A DNA stretch of 64,000 nt from Magnetospirillum sp. ME-1 (GCF_002105535.1 NZ_CP015848.1:620907-684906); one strand, 5' to 3'. Shown: positions 44,962-54,184, numbered from the stretch's first letter. The notes: a model not told the origin generated them from the sequence alone. Program-made: numbers and translations.

Positions 44962-45540
44962 ATGCTGAAGGGCCTTTACGACTGGATGATGGCCAAGGCG
45001 GCCCACCGTCACGCCATCTGGTGGCTGGCGGCCATCTCGTTCATCGAAAGCTCGTTCTTCCCCATTCCACCCGACGTCATGCTGATCCCCATGGTGATCG
45101 CCGCGCCCACCCAGTGGCTGCGCATCGCCATGATCTGCACCCTGTCCTCGGTGGCGGGCGGCTTCCTCGGCTATGCCATCGGCGCCTTCGCCATGGATTC
45201 CATCGGCATGGCCATCCTGGGCGCCTTCCATCTGCAGGAGAAGTTCCACGCGCTCAAGCCGATCATCGACGAATGGGGCGTGTGGTTCATCATCGTCAAG
45301 GGCGCCACCCCCATCCCCTACAAGCTGGTGACCATCACCGCCGGCGCCTTCGATTTCGACCTGGCCAAGTTCACCTTCGCCTCCATCGTGGCGCGCGGCA
45401 TGCGCTTCGTCCTGGTGGCCGCCCTGCTGTGGAAATTCGGCCCCCCCATCCGCGATTTCGTCGAGAAGCGGCTGAAGCTGGTCACCACCGTGTTCGTCAT
45501 CGTCCTGGTGGGCGGCTTCTTCGTGGTCAAGCTGCTGTAG
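44962..45540 (+). CDS. YqaA/DedA-family membrane protein
   Basis: A 192-residue inner-membrane protein of the SNARE-associated (DedA-like) superfamily, YqaA branch. It has EKSSFFPIPPDVMLIPMVIA-like sequence (seen as ESSFFPIPPDVML), GGFLGYAIGAF and FIIVKGATPIPYKLVTITAG, the re-entrant-loop motif with a proline. Members act in lipid or undecaprenyl-phosphate translocation. GGGAGAGA precedes the ATG. Divergent from the DivL-like gene. Confidence 0.88.
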   Translation: MLKGLYDWMMAKAAHRHAIWWLAAISFIESSFFPIPPDVMLIPMVIAAPTQWLRIAMICTLSSVAGGFLGYAIGAFAMDSIGMAILGAFHLQEKFHALKPIIDEWGVWFIIVKGATPIPYKLVTITAGAFDFDLAKFTFASIVARGMRFVLVAALLWKFGPPIRDFVEKRLKLVTTVFVIVLVGGFFVVKLL

Positions 45541-45966
45541 CCCGAACCGCCCTGCTGAACCAGCGATAACCTTCGGGCCGGGATGGCAAAGCTCTTGCCG
45601 AGTTCGGTCGCTTGAATTATTCTACTTCTCACTCTGACGCCCGTCCCAGCTCCCCCCACTCCGCCGGGACGGACCGCCAGGGCCCCACCGCTCAATCTCA
45701 GGGAGACGGGTGGGAAAAGGGCATCGCTCGCGCCACCCTCCCCCCATACGGGGCGCGAAGCTGCCACGGGCGGCGAGGGATGAAAGCCGGGAAACCGGCC
45801 CTATCCCTCGCCGGCCCATAAATCCTGTCGCCATAGGAAAAGCCTGTCATCCCGACGCCCCAGGGCGGAGGGATCTCCGCCTGGATTTCAGGTTGCATGT
45901 CTGAAAAGCCGGGTCAGGAAGAGATCCCTCGCCTACGCTCGGGATGACATCCGGGGCGAGCGGCGC
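45541..45966. other. long intergenic region with a repeat element
   Basis: About 425 bases between the DedA-like gene and the fliJ end. The right part (45845-45949) is a dispersed inverted-repeat element. The left part (45541-45840) has scattered short GC-rich inverted repeats but no convincing gene or RNA. Confidence 0.55.
45845..45949. repeat. dispersed inverted-repeat element (copy A)
   Basis: The outer arms are TGTCATCCCGA and TCGGGATGACA. Inside are GAGGGATCTCCGCCTGGA and GAAGAGATCCCTC, the same words in the same order as in the copy at 50328-50433. It is non-coding and sits in a gap, as a REP/MITE-like family would. Confidence 0.8.
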
Positions 45967-46401
45967 CTACCCCTCTTCCTTATCCTTGCGTCGGTGGATA
46001 TTTAAGCCCACCTCGTCCAGGAAGGCCTGCTCCTTCTTGTCCATCTCGGCCTGGGCGCGGCGTTCACGTTCCTTCTGGGTGATCTCGTAGGTCTTCAGCT
46101 GGTTGAAGGCTTCGGCCAGCTCGTCGCGCGCCCGGTTGATCTCCTGGCGCACCTGCTCGAGCATCTGCATCAGCTGTTCGCGCCGGGCCAGCCAGGCATT
46201 GGCGAAGGCGGCATAGGCGAAGCCCACGCCGGCCGCATCCTGGGCCGCCACCTGCTGCTCATGGATCAGGCTTTGCTCGGCCTGCTGGATGGCCGCCAGG
46301 ATCTGGTCCTCGCGGCCTTGCAGGGCCACCAGGACGCGCTGCTTCTCGTCCACATTCCACTTGGACAGCCGGATGAGGGTTTTCAGTCCCTTGGCGGACA
46401 T
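45967..46401 (-). CDS. fliJ: flagellar export chaperone FliJ
   Basis: A 144-residue, almost entirely helical protein (DEKQRVLVALQGREDQILAA, REQLMQMLEQVRQEINRARD) with the length and coiled-coil layout of FliJ. It works with the ATPase FliI in the type III export apparatus at the flagellar base. The start is three bases after the fliI stop. Sequence conservation in this family is low, so the name relies strongly on its place beside fliI. Confidence 0.85.
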   Translation of the reverse strand: MSAKGLKTLIRLSKWNVDEKQRVLVALQGREDQILAAIQQAEQSLIHEQQVAAQDAAGVGFAYAAFANAWLARREQLMQMLEQVRQEINRARDELAEAFNQLKTYEITQKERERRAQAEMDKKEQAFLDEVGLNIHRRKDKEEG

Positions 46402-46404
46402 CTA

Positions 46405-47814
46405 TCACTTCCGCCCCATTCCATCGCCGTCGAAGGGCATGCCGAGGATTTCGGCCAGCTGGGCGTAGGCGGTCTGGAGATTGGTGGCCTCGGTCTTCAG
46501 CTGGCCCAGGAAGGCCTCGATGGCCGGATAATAGTGGATGGCCTCGTCCACCTTGGGGTCGGTGCCCCGGCGATAGGCGCCCAGGCGGATCAGCTCGGCC
46601 ATGTCCTCGTAGGTGGACAGCAGGGCGCGGGCCCGACGCACCAGATCGTTTTCTTGGGCATTGTTGCAGCCGGGCATGGTTCGGCTGACCGAACGCAGGA
46701 TGTTGATGGCCGGATAGCGGCCGCGCTCGGCGATGGCGCGGTCCAGCACGATGTGGCCGTCCAGGATGCCGCGCACCGCGTCGGCGATGGGCTCGTTATG
46801 GTCGTCGCCGTCCACCAGCACGGTGAACAGCCCGGTGATGGAGCCCTTGCCCGTTCCCGGCCCGGCCCGCTCGAGCAGGCGCGGCAATTCGGCGAAGACG
46901 GTGGGCGTATAGCCCTTCGACGCCGGCGGCTCGCCCGCCGAGAGCGAAATCTCGCGCTGGGCCATGGCGAAGCGGGTCACCGAATCCATCATGCACAGCA
47001 CGTCCAGGCCCTGGTCGCGAAAATACTCGGCCACGGTCAGCGTCATATAGGCGGCCTGGCGGCGCATCAGCGGGCTTTCGTCCGAGGTGGAGACCACCAC
47101 GATGGAGCGCTTCATGCCCTCCGGCCCCAGATCGTCCTCGATGAACTCGCGGGCCTCGCGGCCGCGCTCGCCGATCAGCCCCAGCACCGCGATGTCGGCC
47201 GAGGTGTTGCGCGCCATCATGGACATGATGGACGACTTGCCCACGCCCGAACCGGCGAAGATGCCCATGCGCTGGCCGCGGCAGCAGGTGAGGAAGGCGT
47301 TGACCGAGCGCAGGCCCAGATCGATCTTGCCCGACACCCGGGTGCGGGAATGGGCCGAGGGCGGCTGGGCCTTGACCGGATAGGCGGTGTCGCCGCCGGG
47401 CAGCGGCCCCAGGCCGTCCACCGGCTCGCCGAAGCCGTTGATCACCCGGCCCAGCCAGCCCCGGTCGGGATAGACCACCGGCTCGGCGTCCTGTACCTCG
47501 GTGCGGCAGCCAAGTCCGATTCCTTCGATGGGGGAATAGGGCATCAGCAGCGCCCGGCCCTGGCGGAAGCCCACAACCTCGCAGATCACCCGGCGTCCGT
47601 CGCGGGCCACCACGTTGCAGCGGTCGCCCACCGAAATGGTCCGCTGCACGCCGCCGGCTTCCAGCAGCATGCCCTGGACGGCAGCCACCTGGCCGTAAAC
47701 CTGGATGTTGGAAACCCGTTCGATGTCGCTGATCAGGTTGCGGACAAGGAATTTCAATCGCGTACCCCTTCCAGCCGCCTTGAACTCATCAGAATACACC
47801 CGTATGGTTAACAC
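46405..47814 (-). CDS. fliI: flagellum-specific ATPase FliI
   Basis: A protein of up to 469 residues, homologous to the F1 beta subunit, that energises flagellar protein export. Walker A is [17 protein letters not shown], Walker B lies in [19 protein letters not shown], and the catalytic glutamate is in [11 protein letters not shown]. The long form starts at a GTG (47814). A TTG at 47757 with GGAAGGGG before it would give 450 residues, closer to the family length, and may be the true start. It is divergent from ctrA, 33 bases away in the long form, so the two promoters share little space. Confidence 0.94.
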   Translation of the reverse strand: MLTIRVYSDEFKAAGRGTRLKFLVRNLISDIERVSNIQVYGQVAAVQGMLLEAGGVQRTISVGDRCNVVARDGRRVICEVVGFRQGRALLMPYSPIEGIGLGCRTEVQDAEPVVYPDRGWLGRVINGFGEPVDGLGPLPGGDTAYPVKAQPPSAHSRTRVSGKIDLGLRSVNAFLTCCRGQRMGIFAGSGVGKSSIMSMMARNTSADIAVLGLIGERGREAREFIEDDLGPEGMKRSIVVVSTSDESPLMRRQAAYMTLTVAEYFRDQGLDVLCMMDSVTRFAMAQREISLSAGEPPASKGYTPTVFAELPRLLERAGPGTGKGSITGLFTVLVDGDDHNEPIADAVRGILDGHIVLDRAIAERGRYPAINILRSVSRTMPGCNNAQENDLVRRARALLSTYEDMAELIRLGAYRRGTDPKVDEAIHYYPAIEAFLGQLKTEATNLQTAYAQLAEILGMPFDGDGMGRK

Positions 47815-47847
47815 ATCGTAGAGACGGATGGGACCGGGGACCTTACG

Positions 47848-48564
47848 ATGCGAGTTCTAGTGGTCGAAGACGACCAGCTGATGTCCAGAGCGATCGAAGC
47901 CATGCTCAAGGCCGAGGGCATGGTGGTCGACACCACTGCCTTGGGCGAAGACGGGCTCGAAATCGGCAAGCTCTACGATTACGACATCATCCTGCTGGAC
48001 CTGATGCTGCCCGACATGGACGGCTACGAGGTGCTGCGCCGCCTGCGTTCGGCGCGCATCGAAACGCCGGTGCTGATCCTGTCGGGCCTTTCCGAGCCGG
48101 ACAAGAAGATCAAGGGCCTGGGATCGGGCGCCGACGATTACCTGACCAAGCCGTTCGACAAGGGCGAGCTGGTGGCCCGCATCCAGGCCATCGTCCGACG
48201 CTCCAAGGGCCACGCCCAGTCGGTGATCGACACCGGCAAGCTGTCGGTCAACCTGGATGCCCGCACCGTCGCCGTCACCGGCGAGCCGCTGCACCTCACC
48301 GCCAAGGAATACGGCATCCTGGAACTGCTCAGCTTGCGCAAGGGCCAGACGCTCACCAAGGAACAGTTCCTCAACCACCTCTACGGCGGCATCGACGAGC
48401 CCGAGCTGAAGATCATCGACGTCTTCATCTGCAAGCTGAGAAAGAAGCTGGCCACCGCGACGGGGGGCGAATCCTACATCGAGACGGTGTGGGGACGCGG
48501 CTACGTCCTGCGTGACCCCGACCTGCCGGCGGCCAATTCCAACAAGGCCGGCGCGGCCGAGTGA
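47848..48564 (+). CDS. ctrA: cell-cycle response regulator CtrA
   Basis: A 238-residue OmpR-type response regulator. The receiver domain has [20 protein letters not shown] at the N-terminus and the phospho-acceptor D51 in [17 protein letters not shown]103 region TKPFDKGEL is normal. The winged-helix domain reads [20 protein letters not shown] and [13 protein letters not shown], as in CtrA. The C-terminus lacks the exact AA degradation signal and ends GAAE. In Magnetospirillum-type bacteria CtrA mainly governs motility. A TTAACACATCG half-box lies just upstream (47805-47815 region), but the second half-site is not seen. Confidence 0.95.
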   Translation: MRVLVVEDDQLMSRAIEAMLKAEGMVVDTTALGEDGLEIGKLYDYDIILLDLMLPDMDGYEVLRRLRSARIETPVLILSGLSEPDKKIKGLGSGADDYLTKPFDKGELVARIQAIVRRSKGHAQSVIDTGKLSVNLDARTVAVTGEPLHLTAKEYGILELLSLRKGQTLTKEQFLNHLYGGIDEPELKIIDVFICKLRKKLATATGGESYIETVWGRGYVLRDPDLPAANSNKAGAAE

Positions 48565-48568
48565 CTCG

Positions 48569-48746
48569 TCGGGCTATCGCCCGAACCCATCTGCTCGCTT
48601 TGCTCGTCCCTTCGGGACCGCATCTTCGATGCGTCGTTTGCCCCTGCGGGGCTGCACGGGGCGATGCCCCGGACGCCACTTTATTCATGAATCAAAGGAA
48701 GGTTTGGAGGCATCGCCTCCAACCGGGGACCGGGGCGGGAGCCCCG
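48569..48746. repeat. array of seven tight hairpins between ctrA and ubiB
   Basis: Seven separate stems follow each other with loops of three or four bases: TCGGGC-TATC-GCCCGA (48569), GTCCC-TTC-GGGAC (48606), CGCATC-TTC-GATGCG (48619), GCCCC-TGC-GGGGC (48640), CGGGGC-GAT-GCCCCG (48657), TTGGAGGC-ATC-GCCTCCAA (48704) and CGGGGC-GGGA-GCCCCG (48731). The region is between convergent genes and non-coding. It may act in termination for both or be a mosaic of small repeats. Confidence 0.75.
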
Positions 48747-48757
48747 TGCCATTCCCC

Positions 48758-50299
48758 CTATTTCAGATACAGCGCCACCGCCAGGGCGGCGGCGATGAGC
48801 CAGCCGAGGGCGGGCACGGGACGTCGCGCGCGGTTTTGCTGCGGGAACATGGCCTTGACCGTTTCCGGGTGCAGCTTGAGCCCCTGGTTGACCAGCATGG
48901 AATAGGTCCGCTCGGTCTCGGCGATCAGGCGGGGCAGACGCTCCAGCGAGCCGACCACGCTGCTGACCGTTTCGCGCACCTTGGCCTCGGGGCCGAGGTT
49001 TTCGCGCATCCAGCCTTCGATCAGCGGCTGGGCCAAGTGCCACATGTTGATGTTGGGGTCGAGGATACGCCCGACGCCCTCGGCCACCAGCATGCTCTTT
49101 TGCAGCAGCAGCAGCTGGGGCTGGGTTTCCATGGCGAAGGTCTCGGTCACCTGGAACAGCTGGCCCAGCAGCTTGGCGATGGAGATTTCGTGCAAGGGAC
49201 GGCCCAGGATCGGCTCGGCGATGGAGCGGCAGGCCTGGGTGAAGGTGTCCATGGACTGGTCGGCGGGGACATAGCCGGCGGCGAAGTGCACCTCGGCCAC
49301 CTTGCGGTAGTCGCCCGACAGAAAGCCCAGCAGCATCTCGCCCAGGAAGCGCCTTGTGCGCTTGTCCACCCGGCCCATGATGCCGAAATCCATGGCGATG
49401 AGCTGGCCGCCCTCGCCGATGAACAGGTTGCCCGGATGCATGTCGGCGTGGAAGAAGCCGTCGCGGAACACCTGCTTGAACATGGCCTCGGCGGCCTTGG
49501 CCAGCACGTCCACCGGGTCGATGCCCGCCGCCAGCAGACGCTCGGTCTCGTCCACCGGAATGCCCGAGACCCGTTCCAGCGTCAGCAGCCGCTTGCCGGT
49601 GCGCAGCCAGTCCACTTCCGGCACCTTGAAATTGTCGTCGCCGCGGAAATTCTCGGCCAACTCGGAGGCCGCCGCCGCCTCGAAGCGCAGATCCATCTCC
49701 AGCGTGACGGATTCCTCGAAGGTCTTGACCGTCTCCACCGGCTTTAAGCGGCGGATGCGCGGCAGGGCCAGCTCGGCCCACTCGGCCAGCCAGTACAAGA
49801 GGTCGATATCGCGGTGGAACTTGGCCTCGACGCCGGGGCGCAGCACCTTGACCGCCACCTCGCGCCCCTGGCGGGTGGTGGCGAAATGCACCTGGGCGAT
49901 GGAGGCCGCCGCCACCGGCACGTCGTCGAAGGCGGAATAGAAGTTGGACAGCGGCCCGCCCAGCTCCTCCTCGACGATGCGCCGCGCCTCTTCCGGCGGG
50001 AACGGCGGCAGCTCGTCCTGCAGGCCCGACAGGTCGGCGGCCATCTCCTCGCCCAGCAGGTCGGCGCGGGTGGACAGGGCCTGACCCAGCTTGATGAAGG
50101 ACGGCCCCAGCTCGGCCAGGGCGGCGGCCAGACGCTGGCCCGGACGGCCCTCGCTCACCGGGCGACGCCCTCCCCGCAGCAGCTTCGAGCCGAAGCGCGC
50201 CATGGGCAGGTAGTCTTCCAGCAGGAACAGCGCGTCGTGGCGGGCCAGGACGCGGCCGATGGTCAGCAGGCGGTTCAGATTTCTAAAGGACCGGATCAT
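48758..50299 (-). CDS. ubiB: UbiB ubiquinone biosynthesis kinase-like protein
   Basis: A 513-residue ABC1/UbiB-family protein needed for ubiquinone synthesis. The family signature (LAELGPSFIKLGQALSTRAD) and KxGQ motif are present; the nucleotide site includes AAASIAQVHFA with the A-rich loop and FFHADMHPGNLFIG, then AMDFGIMG. A C-terminal hydrophobic pair (ALGWLIAAALAVALYL) anchors it in the membrane. It lies behind ubiE on the same strand, separated by a repeat element. Confidence 0.95.
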   Translation of the reverse strand: MIRSFRNLNRLLTIGRVLARHDALFLLEDYLPMARFGSKLLRGGRRPVSEGRPGQRLAAALAELGPSFIKLGQALSTRADLLGEEMAADLSGLQDELPPFPPEEARRIVEEELGGPLSNFYSAFDDVPVAAASIAQVHFATTRQGREVAVKVLRPGVEAKFHRDIDLLYWLAEWAELALPRIRRLKPVETVKTFEESVTLEMDLRFEAAAASELAENFRGDDNFKVPEVDWLRTGKRLLTLERVSGIPVDETERLLAAGIDPVDVLAKAAEAMFKQVFRDGFFHADMHPGNLFIGEGGQLIAMDFGIMGRVDKRTRRFLGEMLLGFLSGDYRKVAEVHFAAGYVPADQSMDTFTQACRSIAEPILGRPLHEISIAKLLGQLFQVTETFAMETQPQLLLLQKSMLVAEGVGRILDPNINMWHLAQPLIEGWMRENLGPEAKVRETVSSVVGSLERLPRLIAETERTYSMLVNQGLKLHPETVKAMFPQQNRARRPVPALGWLIAAALAVALYLK

Positions 50300-50327
50300 G
50301 GTGACAGACTCTCAACCTGTCTTGTCT

Positions 50328-50433
50328 TGTCATCCCGAGCGATAGCGAGGGATCTCCGCCTGGAATGTCGGGGCCGATTCGGACCCGACGGGGCAGAACG
50401 AGATCCCTCCTCCCGATGGTCGTCGGGACGACA
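50328..50433. repeat. dispersed inverted-repeat element (copy B)
   Basis: It begins TGTCATCCCGA and ends TCGTCGGGACGACA, with GAGGGATCTCCGCCTGGAA and GAGATCCCTC inside, closely matching copy A at 45845. It fills the ubiE-ubiB gap. Confidence 0.8.
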
Positions 50434-50453
50434 ATTCACCTCACCGGACGAGA

Positions 50454-51212
50454 TCACAGGCGCCACCCCGAATGGATGGCGGCGATGCCCGCCGACAGGT
50501 TGCGCACCTCGACGCGGGCGAAGCCGGCGGCCTCGACCATGGCGGCCATTTCCTCCTGGGGCGGGAACTTGCGGATGCTTTCCACCAGATACTGATAGGC
50601 CTCGGCATTGCCGGTGACCATGCCGCCCACCTTGGGCAGCACGTTGAAGGAATAGGCGTCATAGGCCTCGCGCAGGCCGGGCACGATGACGCGCGAGAAC
50701 TCCAGGCACATGAACCGCCCGCCGGGGCGCAGCACGCGATAGGCCTCGGCGATGGCACGGTCCCAATGGGTGACGTTCCTCAGGCAAAACGCGATGGTGT
50801 AGCGGTCGACCGACCGGTCGGGTATGGGCAGCTCCTCGGCATTGCCGCACACCCAGGTCAGCCCGTCCAGCAGATTGCGGTCCACGGCGCGGTCGCGCCC
50901 GACGGACAGCATCTCGCGGTTGATGTCGCACACGGTCACGGGGCCGCCGCCCCGCTTCTTCCAGCCGAAGGCGATGTCGCCGGTGCCGCCGCCCACGTCC
51001 AGCAGGGTCTGGTCCGGCCGGGGGCGCAACATGTCGAGAAACGCCGACTTCCACAGGCGATGGACGCCGGCGCTCATCAGGTCGTTCATCAGATCGTATT
51101 TGGACGCCACCGAATCGAAGACGCCGCGAACGAGGGAAACCTTCTCGTCCTCGGCCACGGTCTTGAAGCCGAAATGGGTGGTGCCGTCGTTGTGGGAAGG
51201 GCTGTTCGTCAT
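50454..51212 (-). CDS. ubiE: ubiquinone/menaquinone C-methyltransferase UbiE
   Basis: A 252-residue AdoMet-dependent C-methyltransferase. Family motifs: FGFKTVAEDEKVSLVRGVFD, SKYDLMNDLMSAGVHRLWKS, LDVGGGTGDIAF (AdoMet), and RYTIAFCLRNVTHWDRA. The length is typical. It methylates the ubiquinone (and, if present, menaquinone) precursor. The order ubiE-ubiB next to a divergent mutM is usual in alphaproteobacteria. Confidence 0.96.
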   Translation of the reverse strand: MTNSPSHNDGTTHFGFKTVAEDEKVSLVRGVFDSVASKYDLMNDLMSAGVHRLWKSAFLDMLRPRPDQTLLDVGGGTGDIAFGWKKRGGGPVTVCDINREMLSVGRDRAVDRNLLDGLTWVCGNAEELPIPDRSVDRYTIAFCLRNVTHWDRAIAEAYRVLRPGGRFMCLEFSRVIVPGLREAYDAYSFNVLPKVGGMVTGNAEAYQYLVESIRKFPPQEEMAAMVEAAGFARVEVRNLSAGIAAIHSGWRL

Positions 51213-51278
51213 GGTGCGGCACCTTAGCTCGGAATTTCTGCGCTGTCACGGGGCGGAGCCTGTCTTATACTCCACGCC

Positions 51279-52118
51279 ATGCCCGAACTGCCCGAAGTCG
51301 AGACCGTCGCCAAAGGCCTGGCCCAAGTGTGGGACGGGCGGCGATTCGCGCGCGTCGAGACCCGGCGCGCCGGGTTGCGGGTGCCCTTCCCCACGGACTT
51401 CGCCCAGCGCCTGACCGGCCGCCATGTGGAAAGCGTCGGACGGCGCGCCAAGTATCTGGTGGTGCGCCTGGACGGCGGGCTGGTCATGCTGGGCCATCTC
51501 GGCATGTCGGGGCGCATGACCATCTCGCCCTTGCGCAACGCGGCCCCCGGCCCCCACGACCATGTGGAATGGGTGACGGACCAGGGCATCTCGGTAACGC
51601 TCACCGATCCCCGCCGCTTCGGTCTGTTCACCCTGTGCGAGGCTGGCGAACTGGCCACCCATCCCCTGCTGGCCGATATCGGGCCGGAGCCGCTGGACGA
51701 AGCCTTCGACGCCGGCGCGCTGGCCGAAGCGCTGCGGGGCAAGAGCGGCCCCATCAAGACGGTTCTGCTGGACCAGAAGGTGGTGGCGGGCCTGGGCAAC
51801 ATCTATGTGTGCGAAAGCCTGTTCCGGGCGGAGATCTCTCCGCTGCGTCCGGCCGGGTCCTTGAGCCGGGCCGAGATCGAGCGCCTCGTGCCCCTGGTCA
51901 AGGCCGTGCTGCGAGACGCCATCGCCGCCGGCGGCTCCACCTTGAAGGACCACGCCAGACCCGACGGCGAACTGGGCTATTTCCAGCATTCCTTCCAGGT
52001 CTACGGCCGCGAAGGCGAGCGCTGCCCCGGATGTCCCGGAACGCCGGAATGCGGCGGCGTCCGCCGGATCACCCAGGCAGGACGCTCCACTTTCTATTGT
52101 GCGAAGCGGCAAGTGTGA
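51279..52118 (+). CDS. mutM: formamidopyrimidine-DNA glycosylase MutM
   Basis: A 279-residue base-excision repair glycosylase/AP lyase for oxidised purines. The catalytic N-terminus is MPELPEVETV (P1 nucleophile, E2), and KSGPIKTVLLDQKVVAGLGN carries the helix-two-turn-helix. The C-terminal zinc finger has CPGCPG and FYCAKRQ; the fourth cysteine of the usual CxxC pair is replaced by arginine, though an extra cysteine (TPEC) is near. The gene is divergent from ubiE. Confidence 0.95.
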   Translation: MPELPEVETVAKGLAQVWDGRRFARVETRRAGLRVPFPTDFAQRLTGRHVESVGRRAKYLVVRLDGGLVMLGHLGMSGRMTISPLRNAAPGPHDHVEWVTDQGISVTLTDPRRFGLFTLCEAGELATHPLLADIGPEPLDEAFDAGALAEALRGKSGPIKTVLLDQKVVAGLGNIYVCESLFRAEISPLRPAGSLSRAEIERLVPLVKAVLRDAIAAGGSTLKDHARPDGELGYFQHSFQVYGREGERCPGCPGTPECGGVRRITQAGRSTFYCAKRQV

Positions 52119-52133
52119 TGGTATAGGGATTCC

Positions 52134-52493
52134 ATGGCTCGTTTTCGGCATCTCGCTACCGCTTTCGCGCTTACCGTCCTGCTCGCCGCCGGTCCGGCGC
52201 GGGCCGAGGCGTTCCTGTCGGCCTACGAGGATCTGCCGCTGGCTCCCGGGCTGACCGAGGTGATGGGATCGGGGGTGTCCTTCGATTCGCCCTCGGGCCG
52301 CATCGTCGAGGCCTATGCCCACGGCACCGTCAAGGCTTCCGACATCTTGAAATTCTATGCCGCCACCCTGCCCCAGTTGGGCTGGACGCGCGAGAGCGAC
52401 CGGCTCTATCGCCGCGAGACCGAGGTGCTGCGGCTTGAAACCACCCAGGACCGCGCCGGGGTGACCCTGCGCTTCACCGTTTCACCCGAATAG
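52134..52493 (+). CDS. exported hypothetical protein
   Basis: A 119-residue protein with a signal peptide (FRHLATAFALTVLLAAGPAR, AEA). The mature part (SAYEDLPLAPGLTEVMGSGV, VKASDILKFYAATLPQLGWT) is a small alpha-beta domain often seen downstream of mutM in alphaproteobacteria. The function is unknown. It begins 15 bases after mutM, so the two are probably cotranscribed. Confidence 0.8.
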   Translation: MARFRHLATAFALTVLLAAGPARAEAFLSAYEDLPLAPGLTEVMGSGVSFDSPSGRIVEAYAHGTVKASDILKFYAATLPQLGWTRESDRLYRRETEVLRLETTQDRAGVTLRFTVSPE

Positions 52494-52515
52494 ACCCTAG
52501 CGAAGAGGAATTCCC

Positions 52516-53292
52516 ATGGCTTTCGAGAACATCACCGTCGAGACCCGCGGCAATGTCGGCCTGATCGCGCTGAACCGCCCCAAGGCCATGAACGCGCTGT
52601 GCGCCGCCCTGATCTCCGAGCTGGGCCAGGCGCTGGACGCCTTCGAGGCCGACGATAATATCGGCGCCGTGGTGCTGACCGGTTCGGACAAGGCCTTCGC
52701 CGCCGGCGCCGACATCAAGGAGATGGCGTCGAAGGGCTACATGGACGTCTACCTGTCCAACTTCATCACCGACGGCTGGGAGCGCGTCACCAAGTGCCGC
52801 AAGCCCATCGTCGCGGCGGTGGCCGGCTTCGCCCTGGGCGGCGGTTGCGAGATGGCCATGATGTGCGACTTCATCATCGCCGGCGACAACGCCAAGTTCG
52901 GCCAGCCGGAAATCACCATCGGCACCATCCCGGGCGCCGGCGGCACCCAGCGCCTCACCCGGGCCGTGGGCAAGTCCAAGGCCATGGAGATGTGTCTGAC
53001 GGGGCGCATGATGGACGCCGCCGAGGCCGAGCGTTCGGGCCTGGTCAGCCGCATCGTGCCGGTGGCCGAGCTGGTGGACGAGGCGGTCAAGGCCGCCTCC
53101 AAGATCGCCGCCCTGTCGCGCCCCATCGTCATGCTGTGCAAGGAATCGGTCAACGCCGCCTTCGAGACCACGCTGGCCCAGGGCGTCACCTTCGAGCGCC
53201 GGCTGTTCCACTCCACCTTCTCCACCGAGGACCAGAAGGAAGGCATGGCCGCCTTCGTCGAAAAGCGCCCGGCCGCTTTCAAGAATCGCTGA
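52516..53292 (+). CDS. enoyl-CoA hydratase
   Basis: A 258-residue crotonase-family enzyme close to short-chain enoyl-CoA hydratases. Both catalytic glutamates are in place ([20 protein letters not shown] and [19 protein letters not shown]), and the first oxyanion loop reads [11 protein letters not shown]. It should hydrate 2-enoyl-CoA in beta-oxidation. AGAGGAA precedes the ATG. The pair enoyl-CoA hydratase - rpsT beside dnaA is a common alphaproteobacterial order. Confidence 0.94.
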   Translation: MAFENITVETRGNVGLIALNRPKAMNALCAALISELGQALDAFEADDNIGAVVLTGSDKAFAAGADIKEMASKGYMDVYLSNFITDGWERVTKCRKPIVAAVAGFALGGGCEMAMMCDFIIAGDNAKFGQPEITIGTIPGAGGTQRLTRAVGKSKAMEMCLTGRMMDAAEAERSGLVSRIVPVAELVDEAVKAASKIAALSRPIVMLCKESVNAAFETTLAQGVTFERRLFHSTFSTEDQKEGMAAFVEKRPAAFKNR

Positions 53293-53408
53293 TCTGCCTC
53301 CCGGAGCCCGGTGAATCCGCCGGGCTCCGATTCAACGCTTGACGACCTTCCGGCGCGGACATATAAACGCGCCTTCGAATTTGCAACCGTGTTCCAAGGT
53401 TCTGATCC

Positions 53409-53681
53409 ATGGCCCATCATAAGTCGGCTAAGAAGCGCATCCGCCAGACCGAGCGTCGTACCGAGGTCAACCGCGCCCGCGTGAGCCGTATCCGCACCTT
53501 CGTCAAGAAGGTCGAGCTCGCCATCGCCGGTGGCGATTCCGCCGCTGCCCAGGCCGCCCTCAAGGAGGCCCAGCCCGAACTGATGAAGGGTGCCCAGGCC
53601 GGCGTGCTGCACAAGAATACCGCGTCGCGCAAGGTTTCCCGCCTTGTCGCCCGCGTCAAGGAGATGAAGCCGCTGGCCTAA
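53409..53681 (+). CDS. rpsT: 30S ribosomal protein S20
   Basis: A 90-residue basic helical protein beginning [20 protein letters not shown] and ending KEMKPLA, fully typical of S20, which binds 16S rRNA early in assembly. A strong terminator follows 31 bases after the stop. Its place before dnaA is conserved in alphaproteobacteria. Confidence 0.97.
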   Translation: MAHHKSAKKRIRQTERRTEVNRARVSRIRTFVKKVELAIAGGDSAAAQAALKEAQPELMKGAQAGVLHKNTASRKVSRLVARVKEMKPLA

Positions 53682-53711
53682 TCGCCAATGGCTTGATTTT
53701 CCTGCGATTTT

Positions 53712-53737
53712 AAAGGCCGCGCCCTGGGCGCGGCCTT
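53712..53737 (+). terminator. rpsT terminator
   Basis: AAAGGCCGCGCCC-TG-... reads as a stem AAAGGCCGCGCC with GGCGCGGCCTTT on a very short loop, followed by TTTGTCG. Its position after rpsT fits an intrinsic terminator. Confidence 0.85.
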
Positions 53738-54184
53738 TGTCGTTCCGGCAATTCCAGACGAATCCACGAGTCCGGAATTGCAAGCAAAAAATTTTCCATG
53801 TTCGCGTTCCGATCACGTTGCGAGTCGCCGATGCTCTCGGTAGAGTCGCGAACCTCGCTGGCCGCAATAATGTGGCGCCGCGAAATCAATAGAATTTTGC
53901 CTTTTTTATTTCTTCTCTGCTTCACATGACTGTGTGAAGCAGATCACAGCCCGTTGATGACTTTTTGTAATATGGGTAGCTGGACGTATTTACAGACAGC
54001 GCGCTCCAGAGTATGACTCGGCCCCGCCAATGTCAGGGGATGAAACGGCCGCATGCGAGCGGGGCGCGAGCCTCGCCGGGAGGGGAGCCCGACGCATGGT
54101 GCCGCAAAGGTAGAGCGAGGGACGGTGTCGTGATCAAGGTTTCACGGCGCCGTGGGACGGTGGGCTAAGGATTCGGGGACGGCA
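53738..54184. other. dnaA upstream region
   Basis: About 450 bases of non-coding DNA between rpsT and dnaA. It holds a CRP-type site and a promoter (53933-53973). I found no match to the DnaA box TTATCCACA on either strand, so I do not call an origin here. Confidence 0.6.
53919..53973 (+). promoter_or_regulatory. CRP-like site and promoter upstream of dnaA
   Basis: TGTGA-AGCAGA-TCACA (53933-53948) is a perfect match to the CRP/FNR-family consensus TGTGA-N6-TCACA. It overlaps a second perfect inverted repeat GCTTCACA-N6-TGTGAAGC (53919-53940). A possible -10 box TAATAT lies at 53968-53973, placing the CRP-type site near -40 from the expected start, the arrangement of a class II activated promoter. 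Spacing supports this; no experiment is available. Confidence 0.55.

Noticed and set aside
47800-47830. A CtrA binding box (TTAA-N7-TTAA) in the fliI-ctrA gap
   Set aside because: Only one TTAA half with weak follow-up is present; the second half-site is missing.
53738-54184. Chromosomal origin (oriC) next to dnaA
   Set aside because: No DnaA boxes were seen on either strand and no AT-rich unwinding element; in many alphaproteobacteria the origin is elsewhere.
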